From Labyrinthula sp. Ha (taxonomy: Eukaryota; Sar; Bigyra; Labyrinthulida; Labyrinthulaceae), in the NCBI GenBank assembly GCA_015227615.1, contig JAALGZ010000002.1, forward strand, positions 2,232,001-2,296,000: DNA of 64,000 nucleotides, read 5' to 3'. Positions 47,646 to 56,937 of the stretch are shown piece by piece. The notes below the pieces were generated by a model. The model had not been told where the DNA came from. It worked only from the letters and a program-made list of their open reading frames with translations, and ran no database searches. The translations under genes were made by a program, and so were the position numbers. The number at the start of each line of letters is the position of its first letter. Position 1 is the first letter of the stretch.

Positions 47646-48409
47646 TGGAAAATCAAGCGGACTTCGTAGAGCAATCTCAGGTACTACTCCCAACTTTGGA
47701 TTCTATGGTCGCCCCTGGGCTTGCATTGGCAGCACCAGCACCAGCATCAGTACCTGTTAACTTTGGTGGCGCAATACTTGGGGTTCCTAGAATGGCGATG
47801 ATGAGAAAGTCTTCGAGGAAAATGCTTCAATCCGCTGCTCTCAAGAAGCCCATGGTCAGGAAGCTTGAAAAAAATAAAAAGAAGAGAGAAGTTGAGCGAG
47901 TATCAAGCCTCAGTTATTCTATGAAAGAAGACATGGAACTAGATGACGGCTCTTCATCGGATGCCTTATTTAGCAGTTCTTTACAGATGGAAGAAGGAAG
48001 GGCGATGAAACCTCTAGCAAATCATGATTCCAAAGCATTTATCAAACAGGAACAGGCTGTTTTTAAAATGAAGGAAGAAAAGGCAAAGGGAAAGAATAAT
48101 CTCACAGTGCCTAGGGCGCCTATGCCAGTAGCTAAAAGCCCTGAAGATGTCCTTGATGAGTTGGTTCTGTATCAGAATACTGACGGTTCATTTAGCGGGG
48201 TTGAAAACTTGGTGCAGCTTCTTCAACTAAGCTCTACCCCAGATCAGAATCTCATGACTGCTATTGTTGTTGTCTATCTGGAGACGAAGCTTCAAGCTTT
48301 AAAGGATGAGTGGAAACTTATTTACGATAAAGCCATGAAGTTTTTGGGATTAAAAGATGACATGTCAACCCTGCTTGAAAAGGCAAGAGAAGAGGTTGCG
48401 AAGATTTAG
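45896..48409 (+). CDS. VIT and von Willebrand A domain protein, copy 2
   Basis: An 837-residue paralogue of the gene at 35632-38082. The start was set at the first ATG; the frame is open three codons upstream from a TTG. The VIT domain (about 1-135) and vWA domain (about 280-450, with the same complete metal site D286/S288/S290, T357, D382) are practically identical to copy 1. From about residue 583 it has its own sequence: an Ala/Pro-rich segment (LALAAPAPASVPVNFGG), a basic stretch (KKPMVRKLEKNKKKRE), an acidic Ser-rich stretch (MELDDGSSSDALFSSS) and the C-terminal helical module (about 750-837, EDVLDELVLYQN). The two C-terminal modules align but are only about half to two-thirds identical by eye. 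The gene is divergent from copy 1 across a 7.6-kb spacer. AATAAA-like words lie near 48567 downstream. Confidence 0.9.
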   Translation: MLRCGTHKAILRSVEVGVEVFEKDVSSSIEHQFVFGQGFVKSEATYSFPLDSYAAVCGFEAFFLDGNNKTLKHLISKAKEKEEARQEFEQAKVNGQTAQLLENDTALSGDRFTISLGNIPAECKIVKTNIQHLSTLEEESEKNASRLTIPSKLATRYISEDLKLLPEENNVIEESKFKVNIILGGTKNLSSVSCLTHQTTTEFNYEGDSKKVKVSFAQDEPSLEKDMILKIVSTEETKNSISIQNNFESENTEFSDSIPTRIRFVAKIPEEINDQSIEKDFIFLIDRSGSMSGSRMNDAKKALQLCLSSLPENASFDICSFGSNHSLCFGKSVKNNNENLSKARDHVKKMSANLGGTEIQRPLKMLIDKAKTKNTVIFLLTDGSIYGTSQLINEVQKDIKSKPIQMFTCGIGNQVSKDLVKGLAEVGRGTATFIAPGERMNAKIIKQLQVASATPAKSVSMVQENISLHSSAKLFNNKPPEVVFDGDVVDMFTMLNKDVTDGQLKLVGTINKKKHILAEINLSEAVETKVDLFKVAARAKVKQIERRVKELKSDRKTALKLAIAANLVSKYTSLVSVDVDKPEVENQADFVEQSQVLLPTLDSMVAPGLALAAPAPASVPVNFGGAILGVPRMAMMRKSSRKMLQSAALKKPMVRKLEKNKKKREVERVSSLSYSMKEDMELDDGSSSDALFSSSLQMEEGRAMKPLANHDSKAFIKQEQAVFKMKEEKAKGKNNLTVPRAPMPVAKSPEDVLDELVLYQNTDGSFSGVENLVQLLQLSSTPDQNLMTAIVVVYLETKLQALKDEWKLIYDKAMKFLGLKDDMSTLLEKAREEVAKI

Positions 48410-48705
48410 AGTGGTCTTACACATTTATAATTTAATCCATTGAAGTCGTATTCTTGGGTACTTTTTGTTCTACCAAGTAGCTTACTAGATGAGTAAATAT
48501 TTTTGAGGGAAGACTAAAATTTCCATGTAAACGAAATGGAGAAAAATAACGCATTCTTCAAAGCAAAATAAAGTTAATAAAGCATATTTCTTGTTCATTG
48601 TTGGGAAGGGAAAGATTCAACAACAGAAAGCGTAACCCTACTATAATACAAAGGTACATTGCAGTTGATTCAAGGGAAGTCTTGTATCTCCAGGACTACC
48701 GTTAC

Positions 48706-48972
48706 TCAGCTCAATGTGAACGGCATAACTTTGTCTCTAGGTTTGCATTGAAGCACCCAATAATCTTCTCTCTTTTTCAATTCTCTTCTTACTAAAGTAC
48801 AATTCTTCACGTTCAAAAAGATATCCTCTTCACTCTGCTCAGCACTAATATTTTGAGTACTTGTATCAGAAGATGCACATATTTCTCCCCCATTGCTGCT
48901 CACCTCCATATTTTCTGAAGGAAAGGTCTCATTTTGAGATTCTGCTGAACTTTCTCCTAAAGTTTGAATCAT
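48706..48972 (-). CDS. Hypothetical small acidic protein
   Basis: An 88-codon frame with an ATG start. The N-terminal part is Ser/Glu-rich and looks disordered (for example SSAESQNETFPSENMEVSS), and the end is basic (LVRRELKKREDYW). I do not recognise it. Its amino-acid composition resembles the host's disordered regions more than the A+T-driven noise frames around it, which is the only reason for listing it. It is convergent with VIT/vWA copy 2, about 0.3 kb away. Confidence 0.3.
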   Translation of the reverse strand: MIQTLGESSAESQNETFPSENMEVSSNGGEICASSDTSTQNISAEQSEEDIFLNVKNCTLVRRELKKREDYWVLQCKPRDKVMPFTLS

Positions 48973-49899
48973 AGCTTTCTCTTAACGGATAGCAAAAAAG
49001 ATTAGAGTTGGATTATTTTTTATAATTATTATATTAATATTTCTGAGCCTAAGAATAAGAGATCAAACTTTATGTCACTACAAAAGTACCGTAAAAGAGT
49101 AAGCAAACATAAGTTGGAGTTTATTTATAGCGCTGTTCCAAACTTTCTTCTCCTATTGAGTTATCATAAACTAGAGAGAAGCTAAGCATTTTAGAAATAC
49201 CTTAGCTATTGCGGAAAATAAGACAGGTCTTTGAGTTGAGAACAAACCTTGGAAGAAAAAAGACATTTGGTGGAATTATAACAATAGTAGAACCAATGTG
49301 TATGTATATATTTACTCATTCGAGGCTAAGCAACCCAGGAACGAGAAGGCTTGTTAGGGCATTAAAGTTTTAATTTCTACTTGCTGGTTAATCAAATTAT
49401 ATAAATAAAAAATTTGGATAGGTTAACATGGACGACCTGCTACCTAACCTATGCTGGTTTTGAAGAAATTATCACTTCTTTTGGATTATCTACCTGGATT
49501 TGAATCTTTTGGGGGACACCCTGTTTTTTATGAGACTACAAAAATTTGTATTATTTTTTACGAGAATGAAGTGCATAATAGGCAGTATTCTTTGTAATTA
49601 GAGAGTCAAACTAAGAGAATTTTGGACATAGTGCGTTAAGAGCAAAGTATTCAATAACTTCAGTCAATTCTCATGTTCAAAAAAAACTGAATGCATTTTA
49701 AAAAAATAGAGCGAAAGAAACTTTATCAGCTGTTATTTTGGAATTTTTGTAATTTCAAAAATGACACAAGGGAGTAACGAGCTGTTACCTTATGAAATCG
49801 AACACCCGTTAGCACCTTTTAAAAAAGAATTTGGGATTAGACACCAGCTTAGACAAGGACTATTCTTACTCTAGGTCAATACATGTGGCCTTACTGCTA
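48973..49899. other. Intergenic, A+T-rich
   Basis: No gene is seen. The last few hundred bases may already belong to the 5' part of the decayed LINE that becomes recognisable after about 50.1 kb. Confidence 0.4.
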
Positions 49900-52497
49900 C
49901 AAGAGCACACAACTTTCACTCACCTCAAGGAAGAATATTTTAATAATTCATCAACTTTATACAGATGATTTGCACAAGTTGAAGATAAGAACCTCAGATA
50001 GCCTAGCATAAGGGATGCTATTTCTTAAGAAATCGTCTACCAAGATTGAAAACTTAACTACCTTCCTAGCAGTAGAGCTTAATTCGACACTCACAGACGC
50101 TAAGGTTTGGAGCAATAGCATCCTGGTACTTATAGACGAATTAAATGCAAGAGGTAAGCTTTTCTAGAAAAATGCTACCATTCAGATTCAAATTACGGCT
50201 GTTGATTTTACTGAAACTTTCTGAAATATCTCGTAAAGAATATAAAGAACAGGAACAAGAGGAGACTAATGGTACTGGTTGATGGCTTTAATGCGAAATT
50301 TGGAAGAAAAGAACATGCAGCAATAAATAAATATGCATTCTTTAAATGTTTAAACTTAAATTGGGAGCTATTTTCTAGTTTATTCAATTCCATAGTCTAG
50401 CAATAATGAATCACAGAAGTATAATTGCTACGAAGGGTGAAAGAAAACATGCTACATATACTCTTAAGTCGCTAGGTAATGGGTCTTCAGAAATAGATTA
50501 TGTATTTGTAAGTTGTAACAAATTCATCTGAAGCGTGATCCTTCAAACTAAGGAACTATATCCCGGGAAGATTTAATTGAAGAATTGATGTTGATACCAA
50601 TACCCTGCAGATATACCTGACGGACCATATAAGATGCAAAGTAACAAGGAAAATCTTCACATGGTAAAACTTCGAAATATTGATGAAATAGAGGCTAGAA
50701 TTAACGATGATGTAGAAATCTTTAGTGGAAGCTAACTAGGGGAAAAGAATCATTTATCCAACTAGCAACAATCGCCTAAGCAATTATTGGGCAGCATCTG
50801 CCAATACGGAGAATACAACTGGATGTAAGTAAAATATCTAAACTTATAAAAAACTCTTTGATGACAAAATAGAGAATCTGGTACCATTGAAATCTAATGA
50901 AACAAATGGAATTTTTGATGTGATAAAGATTTCTGTAAGAGAAAGCCACAATACTCTAGGAGACGAAGTTGTCAAAATTTTCCACAGCTAATGTGACGCC
51001 AGCGATATATGAACTGTTTGCTAGTTTACATGTAAGTTGAAACCTACAGCTGGAGAGATAGGAATAATATAGCGAGGTAAGCTGGAAACCAAATTAGACG
51101 CTTAAACTTTGTTGAGAATACTTACTGATTATTTGGAACTAGCTTAAGAAACTCTGGAAATAAAATTGGACAGTCCAAGTAATAACCTGCAACGTTAGTG
51201 TAAACCCGTTCTTGATGCGGAATCATCAAATAGAATAAACTCAAATCTTCAGCAAGCACATAGAATTATTGAAGCTATCAGAGCCCTAGGGGAAATAAGG
51301 CAGGTTAGTCTTACATTATTATGAATGCGATCATAAAATGCTTACAAGAACTCAGAAATTAATCTCCAATATAATTGCAGAAAATTTTAGGATTAGTTAA
51401 TATAAATTCAAGACATTGAAGAAAAATTGCTGCCTAAGCCTCGTCAATATCTGTAAGCAAAGGAGACCCATAGGCACCACAGTTTAGTGCTGGGCAATAA
51501 CTCTACTCAATGTAAATTTTAAGAAAATAAAATAAACTTTAAGCCAAATAACAAAAAAGTGGCATTAGAAAGCTACCAGGCTTCCAAGCGGGCTCTGGAT
51601 AAAAGGAGGTTCATGTTCTAGGAAGTCGAGCTACTGGATAGACTTCTATGACAAGTAGTGAGGCAAGGGAAAGGTTAATTTTCCTTCTGGAGTTTCAAAG
51701 AGCTTTCTATCTCATTTCGCACAGCTTTCCGAAATATAATGTGTTGGACCTTGATATCCCCAAAAAGATAAGAAATATTTTCTCCTAATCTATAGAAAGT
51801 CAAGAACTCTGCCCTATTGAAATAACACAGAGGCGTAGACAAGTGGACACCCACAAAAGATGTACTCCAAGGAGGCTATTTATTTTCCACTTGTTTTCCT
51901 ATAGCCCTAAACTGAATTATAAATAAAATAAATTCAACTATGCTACTGGAACACAATTTATTTTAGCTCAACATAAAAAAACTTGTCTCTGCGTATGTTA
52001 CACTAGCTCTTTATTGGCATGATAAAGATATTATAAGTTTCATGCATCAATTCTCCAAATTTGAATATATCACATCTCTAGAAAAACTATTATAAAGGTG
52101 AAATTTTTATTGAGGAAAACAGTACGTTGTTCTGACGGCTCGAAAACAGAATTAGAAAATTTTTTCTGGGCATATCACATATCAAAAAGGTCATTGGAGG
52201 AAAATATAACTCAAAGCTTATGACCTAAGTACAGATAAGAAAAGTAATAGGGATTATCAAACGATAAGAGAGTTTGGGATCTGAAATGAATTAAGAGAGT
52301 AGAAAAACTCCAGTGGCTTTTTCAGTGATAACCTTAAATGGAGGTAGTATCACAATAATAAAAGACTTTCTTGTACCATGAAAGCTTAGAAAAAAGAGCA
52401 AGGAGAAACTTTGCTGGACCAATAATAATATCTGAAATTTTGACACGTATCAAAAACCTACGTCACCCTGTTGAAAAAAAGCAAAATATCAATAAAA

Positions 52498-52525
52498 TCT
52501 AGTGCTGTCTAAAAACAGCACTAGA
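52498..52525. repeat. Perfect 11-bp stem-loop
   Basis: TCTAGTGCTGT (52498-52508) and ACAGCACTAGA (52515-52525) are perfect inverted repeats around the 6-base loop CTAAAA. It sits downstream of the LINE RNase H trace, so it may be a 3'-end RNA structure of that element. Confidence 0.75.
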
Positions 52526-53734
52526 GAATTTTACAAGGTCTATATATACAGTTTAATAAGGCTGAATAAACTTTATTTAAATAGTAAGAAAAAAAACGAA
52601 AAACTACAGCATCTAAAAATATATCAATGAAAAATATCATTGCTAGCTAAAGGAATAAAACAGAAGATACTTCTTACAACATACATGGCAGAATTTTATC
52701 AGTTTCAGAACTGCGCTAAAGGCGATACAAGATGCAAGAATCCCAAAGCAAGAAGAAAAATAGCAATATACAATAGTTGCAGTGGTTAAAACCAATAGGT
52801 TACCAACCTAACCAAACATACTATAAAAACATCAATTTTCATACCAATCTGGAAGTACTAGGAATATTGTCCTGCTCGCGATCACCAATCGTTCCTCCCT
52901 TATACTCACTCCGTCTTTTAGTAAATCACACTAGGTTTAAACTGTCAACCTATTGATTTATATAGAAGGATGGACATCCTAAAAATCTAGCTCAGGATAT
53001 ATTTCCTTGTGCTGTCCGAATATTCTTAAATGCCCCAAGCCTTTGGCACATGTAACATCAAGATCTTAATGAATCATTTCCAGGAAATGACCTGAATCAA
53101 CTAGTAGTTGAAATTATAGACTATCTTTTGCAAAAATATGTAGTTTTCCCATCACTGGCTTAGCACTATAGCACCAAAAGAATTTCCAAAGATAATACAA
53201 ACCTCTCTTAGGCTTCTCATCAGACCATTGAAAAATAAAGAGTAAACCAAGATTGATCTATATAAACTCGCCAACACATCTGCCATACGATAATTCACCT
53301 TTTTAAAGCATAAGACATCACGTGAGATAGTTTGTTTTTACTTTTTTCTAAATTTAATCGAAATAAAAAATCGGCCAGAAAGCAATTAGTAACCAAAAAT
53401 TCTTCAAGTTACCATCCTGGTTGCAGGCCTCTAATTAAATGTTGTACTTCATGATGAACCTTATTCAAAATTTTTGAAGGTATTGGCTGAGCAGGTTTCG
53501 ATTCATCGAGAATATTGATCGGCCTCTAGCGCTTTAGTTTCTATCATTTGATTTTGGATTGTGATTTAGGCAGTTAAGGGATATTCATTTGTGATATATG
53601 CAGCTACCAATGAGTTCCATGATTCTGACAAGGAAGTCAATAAACATATGTCTTTAATTAAAGGAGGAATCCTTTTCAAACGACTAAGGTTTGGTAATAG
53701 GGTAAGGTCAGTAGGCCAGCCTAGTAACTTTAAT

Positions 53735-53758
53735 TGAACTTGAACTTGAACTTGTTTT
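53735..53758 (+). repeat. Short (TTGAAC)n tandem repeat
   Basis: About three to four copies of a TTGAAC/GAACTT hexamer. Short tandem repeats are common at LINE 3' ends, so this may mark the end of the decayed LINE. Confidence 0.5.
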
Positions 53759-53939
53759 TTGTTGTGTAATTAAAATGTCCCACTAGAACTAACATATCAC
53801 AAGTCTTACTTCACTGTCATTTGTTAATAGTTGGAATATATTGGAAGGTTTGCGTAAGAATTGGCATGGGCTTTTACTTTAAAAATTATCAGCACGTACA
53901 CAGTGGATCGATTCATTAGTTTGGAATAGGGGTCGGATT

Positions 53940-54071
53940 TGATGAAAATTATCAATAATTATTTGATAACCATTTTGATTCTGATTTTCAATAAAAGAAT
54001 TTGCACTTTTATTGATTATCAATAAAAGAATTTTCATTTTGATTATCAAATAATAATCAATGATAAATTGA
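53940..54071. repeat. A+T-rich GATTATCAA-type inverted repeat patch
   Basis: A cluster of GATTATCAA / TTGATAAT words in both orientations mixed with AAAAGAATTT. A similar patch is found at about 9000-9120, so this is a dispersed repeat. The MULE inserted at its right edge. Confidence 0.5.
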
Positions 54072-54079
54072 GCCCTATG
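54072..54079. repeat. Likely 8-bp target site duplication, left
   Basis: GCCCTATG directly outside the left transposon end; repeated at 56865-56872 directly outside the right end. Eight to nine bases is the usual length for MULE elements. Confidence 0.65.
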
Positions 54080-54086
54080 GAATCTA

Positions 54087-54119
54087 CTTTTTTTACACGC
54101 GTGTAATTTACACTCGGCA
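54087..54119 (+). repeat. MULE terminal inverted repeat, left
   Basis: Matches the reverse complement of about 56823-56852 with few mismatches. It contains the palindrome ACACGCGTGT. Confidence 0.85.
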
Positions 54120-54312
54120 TGTGATTGGTTGAATTTTTGTGAGAATGGTCATTCATGGCATAGATAAAATTAAGGCATTAATGACATTTGTGATTTCAGG
54201 ATTTCAAATTTGGGCCATATAACCAAAAATCATACTTTACGGAAATTTTGAGGTAGCGGAGTTGAAAAGTAGGCCATTTGACCCAAAACCAGAAAAAACA
54301 AAAAAGGAAAAA

Positions 54313-55491
54313 ATGCAAAAAATTGAGAACCGTATTGAGGACGTCCCAATTTTGGAAAACGACCCAGAAAACTCCCCAGAAAGGACAGAGCTAGAAGTAT
54401 GGGAATATTTTGAAGCTGCCACAGAAGACGAGATGTTTTTGCACGTTTCAACGGTTGCAAACAGCCACTTCAAGTGGTTCAAGAGAATATTAGTTTTTCT
54501 TTGTGGAGCAATAAGTAAAGTTAAATTTGGAATGAACACAAGAAAATTGAAACGCTGTGTCTTTCAGTGTAGTTCTTCTAAAAATTGTCAATTTCGAGTT
54601 AGTCTTAACTTTGATCTAAAGAAAATGAAATATTTTTTTAAAGTTAGTGAGCTAAATCACCCCTATCATGAAGTAGAAGCTCTTGGGGAAATTAAAAAAA
54701 TTATTCAACAATTAACAGCAGAAGAATTAAAGTTCATTAAAACTCTAGAAATTGCTGAAACTAACACTTCATCAGCTATGATTGCTTTACATCGCTCATT
54801 TTCAGGAGTTTTGTTCCCAAAAGGATTAATTAGACGTGAAATGAATAAAGATAAAGAAAATAATTATAATTCTGAAGATACTAATCTTGTTAAATTAATG
54901 AATTGTGGAAATAAATGCATTTTAAGAGGCGGATCTTTCAATTTACACTTCAATCATGGTTCAATTTTAACTGGAGTTACGTTTCAAGAGGCTCTTCAAT
55001 TGAAATTAGCTGGACTTTACGGTGATTCTATTCAAATCGACACTACACATGGACTTACAAGATATCGTCTTGTTGCTATATTCCCTGTAGTAGTTGATAG
55101 TTTCTTAAAAATAATTATTTTTGGGTGCGTGATGATGAAAAATGAGAACTCAAACGATGTGAAACGTGGGCTACAAAAGCTTAATCTTAACAAAGCTGAG
55201 GTAATGATGTCAGATGGTAGTCCTGCACTGGTTAAAGTAGTTAAAAGTTGTGGAGCTAAGCACATTCGTTGCTTAAAACATTTTGCAGCAACCTTTTCTG
55301 AAGCAGCTAAAGGTCTTAAAGGCTCAAATTTAGTTGAATTTAGAAAAGAATTAGCTGAAATTATTACAGGATTCTTTCCAAATCTTAGAGGTTTAGACAA
55401 TTCTTTTAAAGAGATGATGGAAAAGTTTACAGAACCTGCTCAGCAAAAATATTTAACGTTTCTGGAGAAAGATAAAAAAAGCATTTGTTGA
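54313..55491 (+). CDS. MULE transposase, N-terminal and DDE part
   Basis: A 392-codon frame from the first ATG (it is open upstream to 54262 without ATG). The N-terminal zinc-binding WRKY-GCM1/FLYWCH-like domain is visible: C82, C86 and C92 in KRCVFQCSSSKNCQF, then H116 and H119 in NHPYH. The MULE catalytic core follows: D243 in GDSIQIDTTHGLTRYR, D301 in MSDGSPALVKVV, and the C-x2-H signature C320/H323 in HIRCLKHF. The enzyme would bind the inverted repeats and cut and paste the element. The frame ends in a TGA, after which the same frame continues with typical MULE sequence (ATQRVESFYSKLKGRGIKK, about 55535-55590), so this stop is probably a late mutation. Confidence 0.85.
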   Translation: MQKIENRIEDVPILENDPENSPERTELEVWEYFEAATEDEMFLHVSTVANSHFKWFKRILVFLCGAISKVKFGMNTRKLKRCVFQCSSSKNCQFRVSLNFDLKKMKYFFKVSELNHPYHEVEALGEIKKIIQQLTAEELKFIKTLEIAETNTSSAMIALHRSFSGVLFPKGLIRREMNKDKENNYNSEDTNLVKLMNCGNKCILRGGSFNLHFNHGSILTGVTFQEALQLKLAGLYGDSIQIDTTHGLTRYRLVAIFPVVVDSFLKIIIFGCVMMKNENSNDVKRGLQKLNLNKAEVMMSDGSPALVKVVKSCGAKHIRCLKHFAATFSEAAKGLKGSNLVEFRKELAEIITGFFPNLRGLDNSFKEMMEKFTEPAQQKYLTFLEKDKKSIC

Positions 55492-55862
55492 AGTCACACT
55501 AAAGCAATTTTAACGTTTGCTCATCGAGCGACACAAAGAGTAGAATCCTTTTATTCAAAGTTAAAAGGAAGAGGAATTAAAAAAAATTCAAAAAGTTGGA
55601 CTTTAGATGACTTAATTAAACATCACGAAATAGTTGTTGACCTCTACCTAAACACTACTTTAGAAAAAATCAAAAAATTAATTAAAAAAGATGCTAAAGT
55701 TTTCTAAGAAATTGAAGATTTGATGTTGTTGGAGCTAAAATGAATGCACAGTTGCTGGATTTGACAGGAAACTGAATCAAACAAGTATATTCTTATTGAT
55801 TCTACTTCTAGAATTAGAAGAACACATCTTCTAACAGTAAAAAAACTAAAAATGATGTTGTA

Positions 55863-56381
55863 CCTAAGTCCACATGTGCCACATGGCAAAATCATAGGCT
55901 CCCTTGCAGGCATTTTGTAAGGGTGTATGACAAAAGAAGAGAAGAATTTATTAATCCAGGTAATCTACTTCCTAGATGGAGGTACAAAGAACATCCATTG
56001 TACCAAGTGTCGTTTAAAGAGCTGGAAAGAGTAAAAACATCTGAGACAAAATTGATCGAATTCAAAGTTAAAGTTGCAGATCTAGAGACGAAAGCGGTTC
56101 CCAAAAGTGGCGAAGCTAAGTACTCGCGTCTCCTCGCTGAATGCACTTTGCTCGCAGAAGAAGCAAAACATTCAGACGGAGGATACAGGAAACTCTTTGC
56201 AACGGTGAGAAAAATGAGACGCACATTGCGAAATAATACTGATGGAAATTTTGCACAGCTACAGCGCGTCTCAGATGACACCGTTGTGACTTTTGAATCC
56301 CCCAGGAAACGCCAGAGGAAAACCCGCACTACCCAGGTTGTAAGCCCAAGTAGATTAGATTTTTCCTCACTTAGCCAGTAA
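55863..56381 (+). pseudogene. MULE transposase, SWIM finger and C-terminal part
   Basis: A frame opening with CATWQNHRLPCRHFVRVYD at about 55875-55931, the SWIM-type zinc finger (C...C-x-H) that MULE transposases carry after the catalytic core. It continues with NPGNLLPRWRY, also typical, then a coiled-coil-like basic region ending at 56381. It is offset in frame from the DDE part and has no ATG of its own near the start, so it is a broken continuation rather than a separate gene. Confidence 0.75.
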
Positions 56382-56404
56382 CTTAAGTACTAAGCAAGCG
56401 CTAA

Positions 56405-56535
56405 TCTGCTTCGATCTTTTGGTTGAGAATATTTTTGTTTGAATTATCTTGCATCGATATTTTGGTTGAGAATATTTTTGTTTGAATGATCTTGCATCGA
56501 TATTTTGGTTGAGAATATTTTTGATTGAATGAATA
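56405..56535 (+). repeat. Three tandem 43-bp repeats
   Basis: Three copies of a 43-bp unit that includes CGATATTTTGGTTGAGAATA; complete copies start at 56448 and 56491, and a diverged first copy starts at about 56405. They lie in the 3' non-coding part of the MULE, just after the transposase stop. Confidence 0.85.
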
Positions 56536-56668
56536 TGCACCTTTTTTTTAAATCTTGTTTTCAAAATCTTCTTTTTCAAATTCTTTTTCCTTTAACTTCA
56601 TATTGTTTTTCGTTTGTTTTTATTCAAACCTAAGAAATAAAAAAAGAACAAAACTTTTTCACAACGAA

Positions 56669-56691
56669 TGAGAGGCACTGCATGCCTCTCA
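56669..56691. repeat. 9-bp perfect stem-loop in the MULE 3' region
   Basis: TGAGAGGCA and TGCCTCTCA are perfect inverted repeats around the loop CTGCA, followed closely by a T run. It could act in transcript ending or merely be a palindrome of the subterminal region. Confidence 0.6.
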
Positions 56692-56822
56692 CAGCTTTTT
56701 TAAATCTCTCTTGCAGGTTGCGATCCTTTGATCGTCTTTTCATCTGCATTTCTTGATTGTTGGATTGTGCTTTCTGAATTTACTATTCCATAATTGCCCA
56801 TTTCAAAATTGAACCAATCGAT

Positions 56823-56852
56823 TGCCGCGTGTAAATTACACGCGTGTAAAAA
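56823..56852 (-). repeat. MULE terminal inverted repeat, right
   Basis: The complement of the left repeat, containing TGTAAATTACACGCGTGTAA. Confidence 0.85.
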
Positions 56853-56864
56853 AGTAATATCCGG

Positions 56865-56872
56865 GCCCTATG
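56865..56872. repeat. Likely 8-bp target site duplication, right
   Basis: GCCCTATG, the same as 54072-54079. Confidence 0.65.
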
Positions 56873-56937
56873 CCCAAAATTCTAAAAACTCCATTTTAAT
56901 TCAAAACCCAACTATAAATTAAGCTGAGCCTTAAGTT

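Larger units (their letters stand above)
49900..53758 (+). mobile_element. Decayed LINE (non-LTR retrotransposon) with RNase H
   Basis: Plus-strand translations show, in order, an APE-type endonuclease (VDGFNAKFGR near 50.28 kb, matching the GDFNA-G motif, then a SSEIDYVFVSC segment near 50.49-50.52 kb), a reverse transcriptase (FLLEFQRAFYLISHSF near 51.69 kb, matching DF-KAFD-v-H; DVLQGGYLFSTCF near 51.86-51.90 kb, matching GV-QG--LSP-LF; an ADD-like position near 52.02 kb), and an RNase H start (CSDGSKTELEN near 52.13 kb, matching DGS). Endonuclease, RT and RNase H in this order fits the I/Tad-like LINE group, of which Tad is common in fungi. Many stops and frame changes interrupt it, and no frame exceeds about 60 codons. 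The ends are uncertain; the 3' limit is placed at a short TTGAAC-type tandem repeat near 53735-53758. Confidence 0.62.
54080..56864 (+). mobile_element. MULE (Mutator-like) DNA transposon
   Basis: A 2785-bp element. Its ends are inverted repeats: TTTTTTACACGCGTGTAATT followed by TACAC-CGGCA on the left (about 54087-54119), with the complementary sequence on the right (about 56823-56852), plus less conserved outermost bases. It is flanked by GCCCTATG on both sides. Inside are a transposase frame with a zinc-binding N-terminus and DDE core (54313-55491), its continuation to a SWIM zinc finger and C-terminal region (to 56381), and a non-coding 3' part with a 43-bp tandem repeat. The frame is interrupted by one in-frame TGA after 55488 and is in a different frame by the SWIM finger, so this copy is probably inactive, though little damaged. 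Confidence 0.87.
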
